From Parabacteroides sp. AD58 (GTDB lineage Bacteria; Bacteroidota; Bacteroidia; Bacteroidales; Tannerellaceae), in contig NZ_CP146284.1 of NCBI RefSeq assembly GCF_023744375.2, forward strand, positions 1 through 64,000: DNA of 64,000 nt, read 5' to 3'. Of this stretch, positions 34,835-43,793 are shown in pieces (within the stretch, counting starts at the first letter, position 1; every line of letters starts with the position of its first letter). The position numbers and the translations under genes are program-made. The notes under the pieces were generated by a model. That model was not told where the DNA came from, did no database searches, and saw only the letters and a list, made by a program, of their open reading frames with translations.

Positions 34835-37483
34835 TTATAGCCATTTTACAAATCGTTTGATATACCAGTTCTTGATAATTTGAGTCAGGATGCAGTAGGA
34901 TAACAAGATTCCTATTAACCAGGGGAAATAACTCAGCGGTAACGGCTCTAATCCAATGGAATGTCCGATAGGAGAGAAAGGTATCAGGATACCGATTGCC
35001 ATGACCAGGAAAGTCATGCCCGTTACTTGCCAGGAGGCACAGCTCTGGAAGAATGGAATCTTTCGGGTACGGATCATATGTACAATTAAAGTTTGCGAAA
35101 GAAGCCCTTCGATAAACCAGCCGGATTGGAATAACGTCTGTTGTCCGATACTGTTGCAGCTGAATACATACCACATGACGAGGTAAGTCAAGATGTCAAA
35201 GATGGAACTGATCGGACCGATAAATACCATGAATCGGCTCAAATCAGAAGCTTCCCATTTACGAGGACTCTTCAGGTAGTCTGCATCCATCCGGTCAAAA
35301 GGAATGGTTGTTTGTGAGATATCATATAATAAATTCTGAATAAGCAAGTGTATCGGGAGCATGGGCAAGAACGGAAGAAATGCACTGGCAGCCATAACAC
35401 TGAACATGTTTCCGAAATTGGAACTGGCCGTCATCTTAATATATTTGGTGATATTCCCAAATGTCTTTCTGCCTTCCAAGACTCCGTCTTCCAATACCAT
35501 CAGATCTTTTTCCAGCAAAATGATGTCGGCGCTTTCTTTGGCAATATCAACTGCCGAATCGACTGAAATACCAATATCCGACTGGCGGAGAGCTGCAGCG
35601 TCATTAATACCATCGCCTAAGAAGCCAACCGTATTTTGTTGGTCTTGAAGTAACGTGATAATCTGTGTCTTCTGCATAGGTGTGAGCTTGGAAAAGACTG
35701 TTGTCTCACGGACTGCCTTATGTTGTTGTTCTTCGTTCATGGCTTCCAGCTCAATGCCTGTTAGAGCATTACCGGTGTCGATGCCTACTTGCCGGGCAAT
35801 GGTTTGTACGACTGCATCGTTGTCTCCGGATAATATTTTAACCTCTATTCCATATTCATGTAGCTGTTTGATGGCTCTTGCCGCTGATTGTTTAGGTGGA
35901 TCCAAGAATGCCAGGAAACCTATTAATACCATGTCTTGTTCATCCTCGATGCAGAAATCGGAAGCCTTGCTCAAATAGCTTTTATGGGCAATGGCAAGAA
36001 CGCGCATACCTTGTTTATTCATTTGCAAACTGATTTCCTGAGCCTTCTTTTTCAGGGCGGAAGTAAAAGGATGAACCGAACCGTCGAATTCGGCATGTGA
36101 ACATATTTCCAGCATTTCTTCTACGGCTCCTTTGGTAATAATTTGTCTTTTCTCTTGTTTGTCTTCAACGACGACCGACATTCTACGACGGGTGAAGTCG
36201 AATGGTATTTCATCAACTTTCTTATAATCTTCTTTCAGATATTCCAGGCCCAGTTCTTTGATGTGTGAAAGAATGGCTTTATCCATCAGATTCTTTAGTC
36301 CTGTCTGGAAGAAACTATTGAAATAAGCATGTCGTAAAATACGTTTGTCGTTATCACTGCTGCCATCGGCGTTGATATATTTCTCCAATACAATCTGGTC
36401 GCAGGTAAGTGTTCCGGTCTTATCTGTACAGAGAATATTCATGGCTCCGAAGTTTTGAATGGCATTCAAATCTTTTACGATGGTCTTCTTCTTCGACATC
36501 GCCACGGCTCCTTTGGCAAGATTCGCCGTAACAATCATGGGTAACATTTCAGGCGTTAATCCAACTGCTACCGAAATCGCAAAGATGAAAGCTTCCAGCC
36601 AGTCTCCTTTGGTTAGTCCATTCACGAGGAAAACAAAAGGAATCATAACCAGCATGAAGCGGATCAACAGAAAACTGACCTTGCTGATTCCTTTATCGAA
36701 GGCAGTAGCAGCACGATGACCGGCGATGCTTTTGGCAATAGTTCCCAAATAAGTATTGTTCCCTGTCTCGAACACAATACCTGTCGCGGATCCGCTGACG
36801 ACATTCGAACCCATGAAACAGATGTTGTCTAACTCAATGACGCTTCCTTTATGATATTTCCCTTCTTTTATTTCGGCATGTTTCTCGATAGGGTCTGATT
36901 CTCCTGTGAGTGACGATTGGCTGACAAACAGGTCTTTCGCTTCTGTGATACGGATATCTGCCGGAATCATATCGCCTGCTGCTATGTTAACGATATCGCC
37001 CGGAACCAGATTCGCAATGTTTATTTCTTCATCGCTGGTACCGCTTCGTTTAACATAACAGGTGTTTGTTACCATCTTCAACAGAGCTTCGCTTGACAAG
37101 TTGGCTTTCCATTCCTGATAAAATCGGAGAATGGCGCTGGATATTACCATGGTTGAAATGATAATAATGGCAGTCCAGTCTTGTTCTCCTGGATCGGCCA
37201 ATAGAATGTCCAGGAAAAAGGAAATAACAACCAGTCCGGTCAGTACGCCGATAAACGGATTAATGAAAGCCTTGATGAAGGTTGAGAACGGATTCTTTTT
37301 CTGTTCGTGTTCTACTTCGTTCTTTCCGTAGCGGGCTAACCTTTTTTCTACCTCTTCGGAAGTTAATCCGATCCGGCAGGTCTGGAAATAACTGAAGACA
37401 GAACCTAATGGCTGAGTAGCAGCTAAAAATACCTTTTCTGTGTTAAAAGAGGATTGCTCTTTTTGTTTCTTTTTCTTCCACAT
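34835..37483 (-). CDS. mgtA: Magnesium-translocating P-type ATPase
   Basis: An 882-aa P3B-type ATPase importing Mg2+ at the cost of ATP. The order is normal: cytoplasmic N-terminus with the cation-ATPase N domain (about 30-100), membrane helices, actuator loop with SLTGESDP, the phosphorylated Asp354 in DKTGTLT, the nucleotide-binding domain, GDGINDAAALRQSDIGISVD, then the C-terminal helix bundle. The length fits MgtA/MgtB. It lies 147 bp after the histidine kinase gene, on the same strand, with an apparent activator site and -7 box in that gap, and is followed by the barrel gene. I see no M-box or leader peptide in the roughly 45-nt leader. Confidence 0.94.
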   Translation of the reverse strand: MWKKKKQKEQSSFNTEKVFLAATQPLGSVFSYFQTCRIGLTSEEVEKRLARYGKNEVEHEQKKNPFSTFIKAFINPFIGVLTGLVVISFFLDILLADPGEQDWTAIIIISTMVISSAILRFYQEWKANLSSEALLKMVTNTCYVKRSGTSDEEINIANLVPGDIVNIAAGDMIPADIRITEAKDLFVSQSSLTGESDPIEKHAEIKEGKYHKGSVIELDNICFMGSNVVSGSATGIVFETGNNTYLGTIAKSIAGHRAATAFDKGISKVSFLLIRFMLVMIPFVFLVNGLTKGDWLEAFIFAISVAVGLTPEMLPMIVTANLAKGAVAMSKKKTIVKDLNAIQNFGAMNILCTDKTGTLTCDQIVLEKYINADGSSDNDKRILRHAYFNSFFQTGLKNLMDKAILSHIKELGLEYLKEDYKKVDEIPFDFTRRRMSVVVEDKQEKRQIITKGAVEEMLEICSHAEFDGSVHPFTSALKKKAQEISLQMNKQGMRVLAIAHKSYLSKASDFCIEDEQDMVLIGFLAFLDPPKQSAARAIKQLHEYGIEVKILSGDNDAVVQTIARQVGIDTGNALTGIELEAMNEEQQHKAVRETTVFSKLTPMQKTQIITLLQDQQNTVGFLGDGINDAAALRQSDIGISVDSAVDIAKESADIILLEKDLMVLEDGVLEGRKTFGNITKYIKMTASSNFGNMFSVMAASAFLPFLPMLPIHLLIQNLLYDISQTTIPFDRMDADYLKSPRKWEASDLSRFMVFIGPISSIFDILTYLVMWYVFSCNSIGQQTLFQSGWFIEGLLSQTLIVHMIRTRKIPFFQSCASWQVTGMTFLVMAIGILIPFSPIGHSIGLEPLPLSYFPWLIGILLSYCILTQIIKNWYIKRFVKWL

Positions 37484-37532
37484 TGCACCTTTGAATGATT
37501 AAGCGTTACTACTATGTTTCGTTTCGACGACA

Positions 37533-37601
37533 CAAAAGTAGGAAAGGCTTTTTCCGGTGCCTGTTAGAAAACTATTAGAGTGCTCTTAGAAAACTATTAG
37601 A
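37533..37601 (-). promoter_or_regulatory. mgtA promoter with four 11-bp-spaced TTAGA sites
   Basis: On the minus strand TACTTTTG (37540-37533) matches the -7 box, with no TTG at -33. Upstream, TTAGA (plus-strand reading) occurs at 37564, 37575, 37586 and 37597, exactly 11 bp apart; the two pairs form the perfect direct repeat TTAGAAAACTATTAGA (37564-37579 and 37586-37601). The spacing and the position overlapping -33 fit activation by an OmpR-family regulator such as the one encoded upstream. Confidence 0.75.
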
Positions 37602-37630
37602 AGCATGGTTTGTGCCTGAAATTCGGTTTG

Positions 37631-39001
37631 TTAGATATGCGGTAGTTCGATGATAAAGGTCGTTCCTTCGCCTTGTTGGGAATGCACGGCAATGCTTCCT
37701 TGGTGAAGATGGATGATCTTTTGAGATAAAGCCATCCCGATGCCGTGTCCTTCTACTTGCTTTTCCTGTTCTCCCCGGTAGAATAAGGTAAAGAGTTTTT
37801 CTTTCTCGGTATCCGTCATGCCAATGCCATCGTCGGAAAGACGGATGATACTCCATTTATCCCAATAAGAAATTTGGACGAACGATGATTTATCAGCCGA
37901 GTATTTACAGTTATTTTCTATTAAATTGGAAAAGGCAATGTTGAGCAGATATAAATTCCCCTTGACTGTAATCAGGCGGTCGTCGTCCGCATCTTCTTCT
38001 ACGAACAAGAGATGTATATTGTACTCCGGATGAGCTTTCAGGATATATTCCCGGACGTCGAGCAGAAGTTCATCCAAACGGATTTCCTGCATCTTGATCT
38101 GTTCTTTCTGATAGTCGGCTTTGGCCAGATTAAGAAGGCCGTCAATGAGTTTTGTCATTCTTCGGGCATCCTGTAATGCATGCTGAATGGCTTCTTTGTA
38201 TTGCTGTTCGGTTCTTTCCTTTTGTAAAGACAAATCCAGTTCGGCAATCAGGGCTGCCAACGGTGTCCGCATTTCATGGGAAACATTACTGACGAACATC
38301 TTTTGCGAGTTGAATGAGGTTTCCAACCGGTCCAGCAAGGCATTGAATGTAATGCTCAGTTCGCCCAGTTCGTCTTTTTCGTTCTTGACCGGTAAACGTC
38401 GGTCCATTTGTGAACTGGTAATCGTCTCAGCTTCCTGCACGATATCTCTGATAGGTTTCAGGGAAAAACGGGCCAACAAGTAACCAACGATAAAGAGCAA
38501 GGTCAGTCCTACAATGAAAAGGACAGACAATGTCTTCTGCAATTCGTATAAGTTGTTGTAGCCGTAACCGTCGTAAGCGGCGGCTGTAACGATATAGTCT
38601 TTTCCCTGAAACGAGTAAAGCATACCGAGTCCTTGGTATTTGCCGATATAGAATTCTATCTCTTTTTCTTGCAAGATACGGTTTATCATCGCCCTATCTT
38701 CTTTTATGATGTCATTCTGTATGGCATCATGATAAAGCATCCGAAAATCGGTTGTATAGACAGCTACTTCTACTTCGTTGATGAATTGCCTGTTGTTGAG
38801 GTAAATGGATTGCATGGTCTGAGCATCCACCTGGTTCTGAAGAAACAAGTGGGCTTTGGTAATGGCTTCGCCTCTCAGGTCATGAAAGAATGTTGTACTG
38901 CGGGTATGTTCACTGACGAAGTAAATCATCAGCATACAGAGCAGAAAGACCGTTGCTGTTGCTCCGGTATTCTTGAGTGTGAGAGCCGTACGTATTTTCA
39001 T
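37631..39001 (-). CDS. Sensor histidine kinase
   Basis: A 456-aa membrane kinase. The first membrane helix (about 13-30), an extracytoplasmic sensor region (about 31-155), a second helix (about 158-178), HAMP domain (about 180-232), HisKA with His242 in VSHEMRTPLAA, and HATPase_c with NLIENNCKYS, LSDDGIGM and GHGIGMALS boxes. All catalytic boxes are present. The ATG overlaps the response regulator stop by 4 bp. The signal is unknown; adjacency to mgtA suggests Mg2+ or envelope ionic state, though the sensor region lacks an obvious acidic PhoQ-like patch. Confidence 0.93.
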   Translation of the reverse strand: MKIRTALTLKNTGATATVFLLCMLMIYFVSEHTRSTTFFHDLRGEAITKAHLFLQNQVDAQTMQSIYLNNRQFINEVEVAVYTTDFRMLYHDAIQNDIIKEDRAMINRILQEKEIEFYIGKYQGLGMLYSFQGKDYIVTAAAYDGYGYNNLYELQKTLSVLFIVGLTLLFIVGYLLARFSLKPIRDIVQEAETITSSQMDRRLPVKNEKDELGELSITFNALLDRLETSFNSQKMFVSNVSHEMRTPLAALIAELDLSLQKERTEQQYKEAIQHALQDARRMTKLIDGLLNLAKADYQKEQIKMQEIRLDELLLDVREYILKAHPEYNIHLLFVEEDADDDRLITVKGNLYLLNIAFSNLIENNCKYSADKSSFVQISYWDKWSIIRLSDDGIGMTDTEKEKLFTLFYRGEQEKQVEGHGIGMALSQKIIHLHQGSIAVHSQQGEGTTFIIELPHI

Positions 39002-39684
39002 AACTTATCGGATAAAATGAAACCTACTCCGGGTTTTGTATGAATCAGCTTTTTGCCAAAGTCTTTATCTATCTTTTTACGGAGATAGTTGATATATACG
39101 TCGATGAAATTAGTTCCTGTATCGAAGTGGGTATTCCAAACCTTTTCGGCTATCTCGACGCGGGTAATAACTTTCTCTGCATTCTCCAACATATATAAAA
39201 GCAGATTGTATTCTTTTGGAGACAGTTTGATTGCGATATTGTTTCGCCTTACTTCGCGCAGATTCAGATTAACGGATAAATCAGCATAGGTTATCTGTTC
39301 AGGCGGTCTGACCACTGTTTCTGCATTTCTTTTCAGCAATACTTTGACACGCGCATTCAGTTCGCGGAAGTCAAAGGGCTTGACCATGTAATCGTCGGCT
39401 CCGGCATCAAATCCTTCCAACTTATCGTCGGCTGAACCCAGGGCCGTTAGCATCAGGATCGGAATTCGCTCGTTTACTTTCCGGATTTCCTTGCATAATT
39501 CGAAACCATCCAGTTTCGGAAGAATAATATCTGAGATGACCAGTTGGAACGAGTTGGATTGGAAAAGGCGTAATCCCATGGCTCCGTCGTAGGCAACCAG
39601 GGTCTGATATCCATTCTCTTCCAAGCCGATTTTCAGTAAGTCGGCTACTCTTTTCTCATCTTCTACAATCAAAATGGTTTGCAT
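38998..39684 (-). CDS. OmpR/PhoB-family response regulator
   Basis: A 228-aa DNA-binding regulator. The receiver domain (1-115) has acidic residues at 8-9, phospho-acceptor Asp52 in VISDIILP, Thr in MLTALGS and Lys in MVKPFDF. The winged-helix domain (about 130-228) has LSPKEYNLLLYML and the recognition-helix region FIDVYINYLRKKID. It is encoded ahead of the kinase and overlaps it by 4 bp. Regulators of this family bind 11-bp-spaced direct repeats, which are present upstream of mgtA and give a candidate target. Confidence 0.94.
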   Translation of the reverse strand: MQTILIVEDEKRVADLLKIGLEENGYQTLVAYDGAMGLRLFQSNSFQLVISDIILPKLDGFELCKEIRKVNERIPILMLTALGSADDKLEGFDAGADDYMVKPFDFRELNARVKVLLKRNAETVVRPPEQITYADLSVNLNLREVRRNNIAIKLSPKEYNLLLYMLENAEKVITRVEIAEKVWNTHFDTGTNFIDVYINYLRKKIDKDFGKKLIHTKPGVGFILSDKL

Positions 39685-39780
39685 GCAATGTTTGTATTAA
39701 GGTGATTAAAAACTGAACAGGTTTCTTGCCTTGCTATTGGACTTGAAACAATATCTGCCTTTTCCTTCTCTCTTTATCTA

Positions 39781-39811
39781 CAAAGATAGGATTTTTACCC
39801 TGATAAACCAA
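39781..39811 (-). promoter_or_regulatory. Promoter of the two-component operon
   Basis: Minus strand: TTG at 39811-39809, a 20-bp spacer and TATCTTTG at 39788-39781. A complete -33/-7 promoter, unlike that of mgtA. It gives a leader of about 90 nt. Confidence 0.72.
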
Positions 39812-39891
39812 GTGCTTGTCAGGGTTCCTTGTCTGTATACCTTATATAATAGGGTACATTGATCGAAGATTGTTTGCAACATTAACTGCAT

Positions 39892-40908
39892 TTATGGAAT
39901 GGCAGTTGGCAGTATTTCCTCTTTCCTGACACAAAATACATCATGGGGCATGTAGATTCCCCGGTAATATTTTACGATTGTGTCAATTGGTTGCATCCCG
40001 TTGCGGATGGCAACGCGTTGGGAAGCCTGATTGGTGTCTCGGATGATGGAATACAATGCCGGGAATTGTAATGTGTTAAATCCGTATTCCCGGCAGGCGA
40101 TGGCGGCTTCGGTCGCATATCCCTGGTGCCAGTACCGGCGTTGTAACAGATAACCTATTTCGGGAACTTCCTGATCCTTGTATGTCTGCATCGTGATACC
40201 GCATTGTCCGATCCATTCTTGTGTATCTTTCCGGATCATCGCCCACAATCCGAAGTGATAAGAATGGTAACGGTTCAGTTGTTTGTCCAGCCAGGCTTGT
40301 ACTTCCCGGTCACTGAAAGCGCCTTCATAGGCATACATCGTTTCGTCGTCTTGCAGTAATCGGCAGAGGTCGTTGTAGTCATTTTGTACAAGTTCGCGCA
40401 AGATGAGACGTTCGGTTTCAAGAATTATTTTCGTATTCGGCTGCTTTGAGGGTTTTGAAATAGATTTCGGTTCCAGTTGCCTACGTATCCATTCCATAAT
40501 CACGGCGACGGCATACTGTTGTTCTTCAGTGGTCAGTTCCCTGCCGGCAGGTATGTGATGCCATTTAAAGAAACAGCCACGGCAGCAACAACCTGTGGCA
40601 TGTTGGGCAATGAATACCGGATGACCTCGCATGGGAGTTTGTTGTCCGTCGTTGGGAATGAGGGCAGGAGCAAGGCGTTTCCGGATGAAATCTTCGGCAT
40701 GCTGACGGATTGTTTCCCATCCTTTTTCCTGAATATAGGCCTTGTCTTTCGCCTTCAGGGAAAAGCGGCTTCGGAAGTCCGACTGGGAAAGCCGGGCAAA
40801 CAGTTCGTCCAATGAATCATTCTTTCCGGCAGGAACCGCTACCGTCTTGTCGGTCGGCCTGTCTGCCTTATCGGAAGAAAAAAGATCGCCTTGTATATAT
40901 TTCTCCAT
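39892..40908 (-). CDS. DUF4186-GNAT acetyltransferase fusion protein
   Basis: A single 338-aa frame with two domains. Residues about 30-150 match DUF4186: SLDELFARLSQSDFRSRF, KAYIQEKGWETIRQHAEDFI, the MRGHPVFIAQHATG block and the Cys-rich GCCCRGCFFKWHHIP, possibly a metal site. After a Ser/Lys/Pro linker (about 150-162), residues about 163-330 are a RimJ/RimL-type GNAT domain with ILETERLILRELVQNDY, WIGQCGITMQTY, VPEIGYLLQRRYWHQGYATEA and RNGMQP. No frameshift joins them. Substrate is unknown. A weak -7-like box lies at 40940-40933. DUF4186 usually stands alone, so the fusion is notable. Confidence 0.82.
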   Translation of the reverse strand: MEKYIQGDLFSSDKADRPTDKTVAVPAGKNDSLDELFARLSQSDFRSRFSLKAKDKAYIQEKGWETIRQHAEDFIRKRLAPALIPNDGQQTPMRGHPVFIAQHATGCCCRGCFFKWHHIPAGRELTTEEQQYAVAVIMEWIRRQLEPKSISKPSKQPNTKIILETERLILRELVQNDYNDLCRLLQDDETMYAYEGAFSDREVQAWLDKQLNRYHSYHFGLWAMIRKDTQEWIGQCGITMQTYKDQEVPEIGYLLQRRYWHQGYATEAAIACREYGFNTLQFPALYSIIRDTNQASQRVAIRNGMQPIDTIVKYYRGIYMPHDVFCVRKEEILPTAIP

Positions 40909-41062
40909 ATAGATCCTGTTTGATTCGTAGGGTAAAGATACATGAATTCCCGGATTAAACGGATCATTCGTTAGGTAATAAATTCCCCGGGGCGATTAAT
41001 CTTGGAATTACAGTCGGATAAAGATGAAGATATAGGCAGTGAAAAAGTTTTTCTTCGTGACT

Positions 41063-41158
41063 AATTCTTTAGTTCACGGCGTGAACTAAGTAAACCACGG
41101 CGTGAACTACTTAATCCACGACGTGAACTAAGTAATCCGCGCCGTGAACTAAAGAATT
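41063..41158. repeat. Palindromic array B: four 21-bp units with outer inverted repeat
   Basis: Four abutting 21-bp units at 41071, 41092, 41113 and 41134 share CGTGAACTA. The first contains the near-perfect palindrome AGTTCACGGCGTGAACTA (41071-41088). The array is closed by a perfect 19-bp outer inverted repeat (41063-41081 with 41140-41158) beginning AATTCTTTAG and ending CTAAAGAATT. It lies between two divergent genes. The rest of the 40941-41217 gap is unremarkable. Confidence 0.92.
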
Positions 41159-41217
41159 GTTCGGGAAGAAAATAAAAATAATAGACGGAATCTGTGTTTT
41201 TTACTTACTGAAATGAC

Positions 41218-41225
41218 TACATTTG
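41218..41225 (+). promoter_or_regulatory. -7 box of the GH95 gene
   Basis: TACATTTG at 41218-41225 fits TAnnTTTG, about 40 bp before the GH95 start. The -33 region is T-rich but lacks a clear TTTG. Confidence 0.5.
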
Positions 41226-41265
41226 CCTACATAGGTATTAATGAAAGCCGGATAAAGAAAAACGT

Positions 41266-43767
41266 ATGAAAAACAACCTCGTGTATGTCCTTTGGGTTTG
41301 TATAAGTTTGTTACCTTATTATACTCAGGCCCAAGATGAAATATCTGTAGCGGATAGTGGCAGATGGAAATTATGGTATAAGCAGCCGGCCGAATGCTGG
41401 TCGGAAGCATTGCCTTTGGGAAATTCCCGTTTGGGTGCCATGGTTTATGGTGGAATCGAACGGGAAGAGATCCAGTTGAATGAAGAAACCTTTTGGGCGG
41501 GTGGACCGCATCGGAATGATAATCCGGCAGCTCTTGCCCATCTGGACTCGGTCAGACACTTGATTTTTGCCGGGAAGAATGCGGATGCCCAAAAGCTGAT
41601 CGACAAGACTTTTTACAGTACTTCGCACGGAATGCCTTACCTGACGTTGGGCAGCTTGGTGATTAAAGGAACTTCGCCTGAACAAGTTTCGGATTATTTT
41701 CGGGATTTGAATCTGGAAACCGCCATCGCGACAACGCGCTATCAGGCAGATGGCGTGCATTATAAGCGGGAAGTATTTGCTTCGCAGGTTGATCCTGTTG
41801 TCATTATCCGGTATATGGCTGATAAGCCGGGGCAACTGGACCTGACAATCGGATATGATTCTCCGTTGAAAAGCAAGATCTTTCGGAAGGGAAAGGAACT
41901 GATTATGCAGAGTCGGGGAACGGATCATGAAGGAATCCGGGGCGTTATTGAAGTAGAAACGCAAACGCAAGCCGATGTGGCCGGCGGAAAAATGAAACTG
42001 GATAACCAGCATATTTATATAGAAGATGCCGATACGGTAACCTTGTATGTGACGGCAGCCACGAACTTCGTCGATTATCAGACTGTTGGTGCGAATGAAG
42101 GGAAAAAGGCTTCCCGGCAGTTGTCGTCGGCGATGCAGAAAACCTATGCAGAAGCCCGTCGGGATCATATCAACCGCTACCGGCAACAATACAGTCGGGT
42201 GTCGTTGGATTTGGGACAAAGCGAAGCCGAACAGCTGGAAACAACCGAACGCATAGTCCGGTTTCAGGAAGGAAAGGATTTACCTTTGGTAGCGCTGATG
42301 TTTCAATATGGCCGCTATCTGCTGATTTCTTCGTCGCAACCTGGCGGACAGCCTGCCAACTTGCAGGGAATTTGGAATAATATGCTGTTGCCTCCGTGGG
42401 ATTCGAAATATACGATCAATATCAATACGGAAATGAATTACTGGCCGGCTGAGGTAACGAACTTACCGGAAACACATGAACCGCTGTTTGCCATGTTGAA
42501 AGATTTGTCGGTAACCGGACAGGAAACGGCCCGGGTTATGTATGGAGCCAAAGGTTGGGTGGCTCATCATAATACCGATTTATGGCGGATAACTGGTCCG
42601 GTTGATAATGCTTTTTACGGGACATGGCCCAATGGCGGTGCCTGGCTTTCGACTCATTTGTGGCAACATTATTTATATTCGGGAGATAAAGCCTTCCTGA
42701 AAGAGGTTTATCCGGTTCTAAAAGGTGCCGCCGATTTCTTCTTGTCTTTCTTGGTAAAACACCCTAAATATGGCTGGATGGTCAGTGCTCCATCCATGTC
42801 TCCCGAACATGGTCCGGGCGGAGAAGATGTGAACCAGGCATCAACCATTACAGCCGGGTGTACTATGGATAATCAGATCGTCTTTGATGTATTGAGTCAG
42901 GCCAGAGAGGCCGCGGAAATATTAGGTGAACCCGTTGCTTATCAAGACTCATTGCAGCGAATGTTGGGACAGTTGCCACCGATGCAGATCGGAAAATACA
43001 ATCAGTTGCAGGAATGGCTGGAAGATGCCGACAATCCAAAAGACCAGCATCGGCATATTTCGCATGTGTATGGCCTTTATCCCAGTAATCAGATTTCTCC
43101 TTATTCCCATCCGCTTTTGTTTCAAGCGGCGAAGAATACGTTGATCCAACGAGGAGACGAAGCAACAGGCTGGTCGATGGGTTGGAAAATTAATCTCTGG
43201 GCACGTCTGCTGGATGGAAATCATGCCTATAGAATGGTTTGCAGCTTGTTGTCTTTGTTGCCCAATGATGAGTTGCAGACAGAATATCCGCAAGGACGGA
43301 TTTATCCGAATATGCTGGATGCACATCCGCCTTTCCAGATTGATGGAAACTTCGGCTATACGGCCGGTGTAGCCGAAATGTTATTGCAAAGTCATGACGG
43401 TGCTCTGCATGTCCTTCCGGCTTTACCGGAAGCTTGGCAGGAGGGTGAAGTGAAAGGGTTGGCAGCTCGTGGCGGATTTGTGGTAGATATGAAATGGAAA
43501 AATGGTCAGTTTTTGTCCGGAAAGATTCATGCTCGTCTGGGCGGACTTTTACGGATTCGTTCGTATGTGCCGTTACAGGGAAAAGGACTTGCCGAGGCTA
43601 AAGGAGAGAATCCGAATCCGTTTTATAAAACAGCCCAGATAAAAGAACCGTTGGTATCAGATGAAATTCAACCGCAATACCCGTTGTTGCTGAAAGTTTA
43701 TGAATATGATCTGATGACAGAAGCCGGAAAAGTATATGATCTGGTACGGGGTACGGTCAATAAATAA
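41266..43767 (+). CDS. Glycoside hydrolase family 95 (alpha-L-fucosidase)
   Basis: An 833-aa exported enzyme expected to release alpha-1,2-linked fucose (or related galactose) from host or plant glycans by inversion. The signal peptide is about 1-22 (ending TQAQ). The N-terminal beta domain begins at about residue 30 with YKQPAECWSEALPLGN, followed by an (alpha/alpha)6 barrel and a C-terminal beta domain. Key GH95 sites seen are Asn385 and Asn387 in NINTEMNYWPAE and Asp693 in DGNFGYTAG, matching by motif the catalytic Asn pair and base Asp of Bifidobacterium AfcA. No SusCD pair is adjacent. The ung gene follows by 26 bp. Confidence 0.93.
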   Translation: MKNNLVYVLWVCISLLPYYTQAQDEISVADSGRWKLWYKQPAECWSEALPLGNSRLGAMVYGGIEREEIQLNEETFWAGGPHRNDNPAALAHLDSVRHLIFAGKNADAQKLIDKTFYSTSHGMPYLTLGSLVIKGTSPEQVSDYFRDLNLETAIATTRYQADGVHYKREVFASQVDPVVIIRYMADKPGQLDLTIGYDSPLKSKIFRKGKELIMQSRGTDHEGIRGVIEVETQTQADVAGGKMKLDNQHIYIEDADTVTLYVTAATNFVDYQTVGANEGKKASRQLSSAMQKTYAEARRDHINRYRQQYSRVSLDLGQSEAEQLETTERIVRFQEGKDLPLVALMFQYGRYLLISSSQPGGQPANLQGIWNNMLLPPWDSKYTININTEMNYWPAEVTNLPETHEPLFAMLKDLSVTGQETARVMYGAKGWVAHHNTDLWRITGPVDNAFYGTWPNGGAWLSTHLWQHYLYSGDKAFLKEVYPVLKGAADFFLSFLVKHPKYGWMVSAPSMSPEHGPGGEDVNQASTITAGCTMDNQIVFDVLSQAREAAEILGEPVAYQDSLQRMLGQLPPMQIGKYNQLQEWLEDADNPKDQHRHISHVYGLYPSNQISPYSHPLLFQAAKNTLIQRGDEATGWSMGWKINLWARLLDGNHAYRMVCSLLSLLPNDELQTEYPQGRIYPNMLDAHPPFQIDGNFGYTAGVAEMLLQSHDGALHVLPALPEAWQEGEVKGLAARGGFVVDMKWKNGQFLSGKIHARLGGLLRIRSYVPLQGKGLAEAKGENPNPFYKTAQIKEPLVSDEIQPQYPLLLKVYEYDLMTEAGKVYDLVRGTVNK

Positions 43768-43793
43768 GGAACTTTTTAGAAAGAAGATTGTAT

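Noticed and set aside
34701..35174. A 157-codon minus-strand frame across the mgtA/barrel junction
   Set aside because: It overlaps the ends of two well-supported genes in another frame and has no family features.
37484..37530. An M-box or mgtL-type leader in front of mgtA
   Set aside because: The predicted leader is about 45 nt, too short for an M-box, and contains no small open frame with a start codon.
41371..42219. A 282-codon open frame on the minus strand
   Set aside because: It lies wholly antisense to the GH95 gene, which has clear family motifs throughout; the antisense translation has no recognisable domain or signal.
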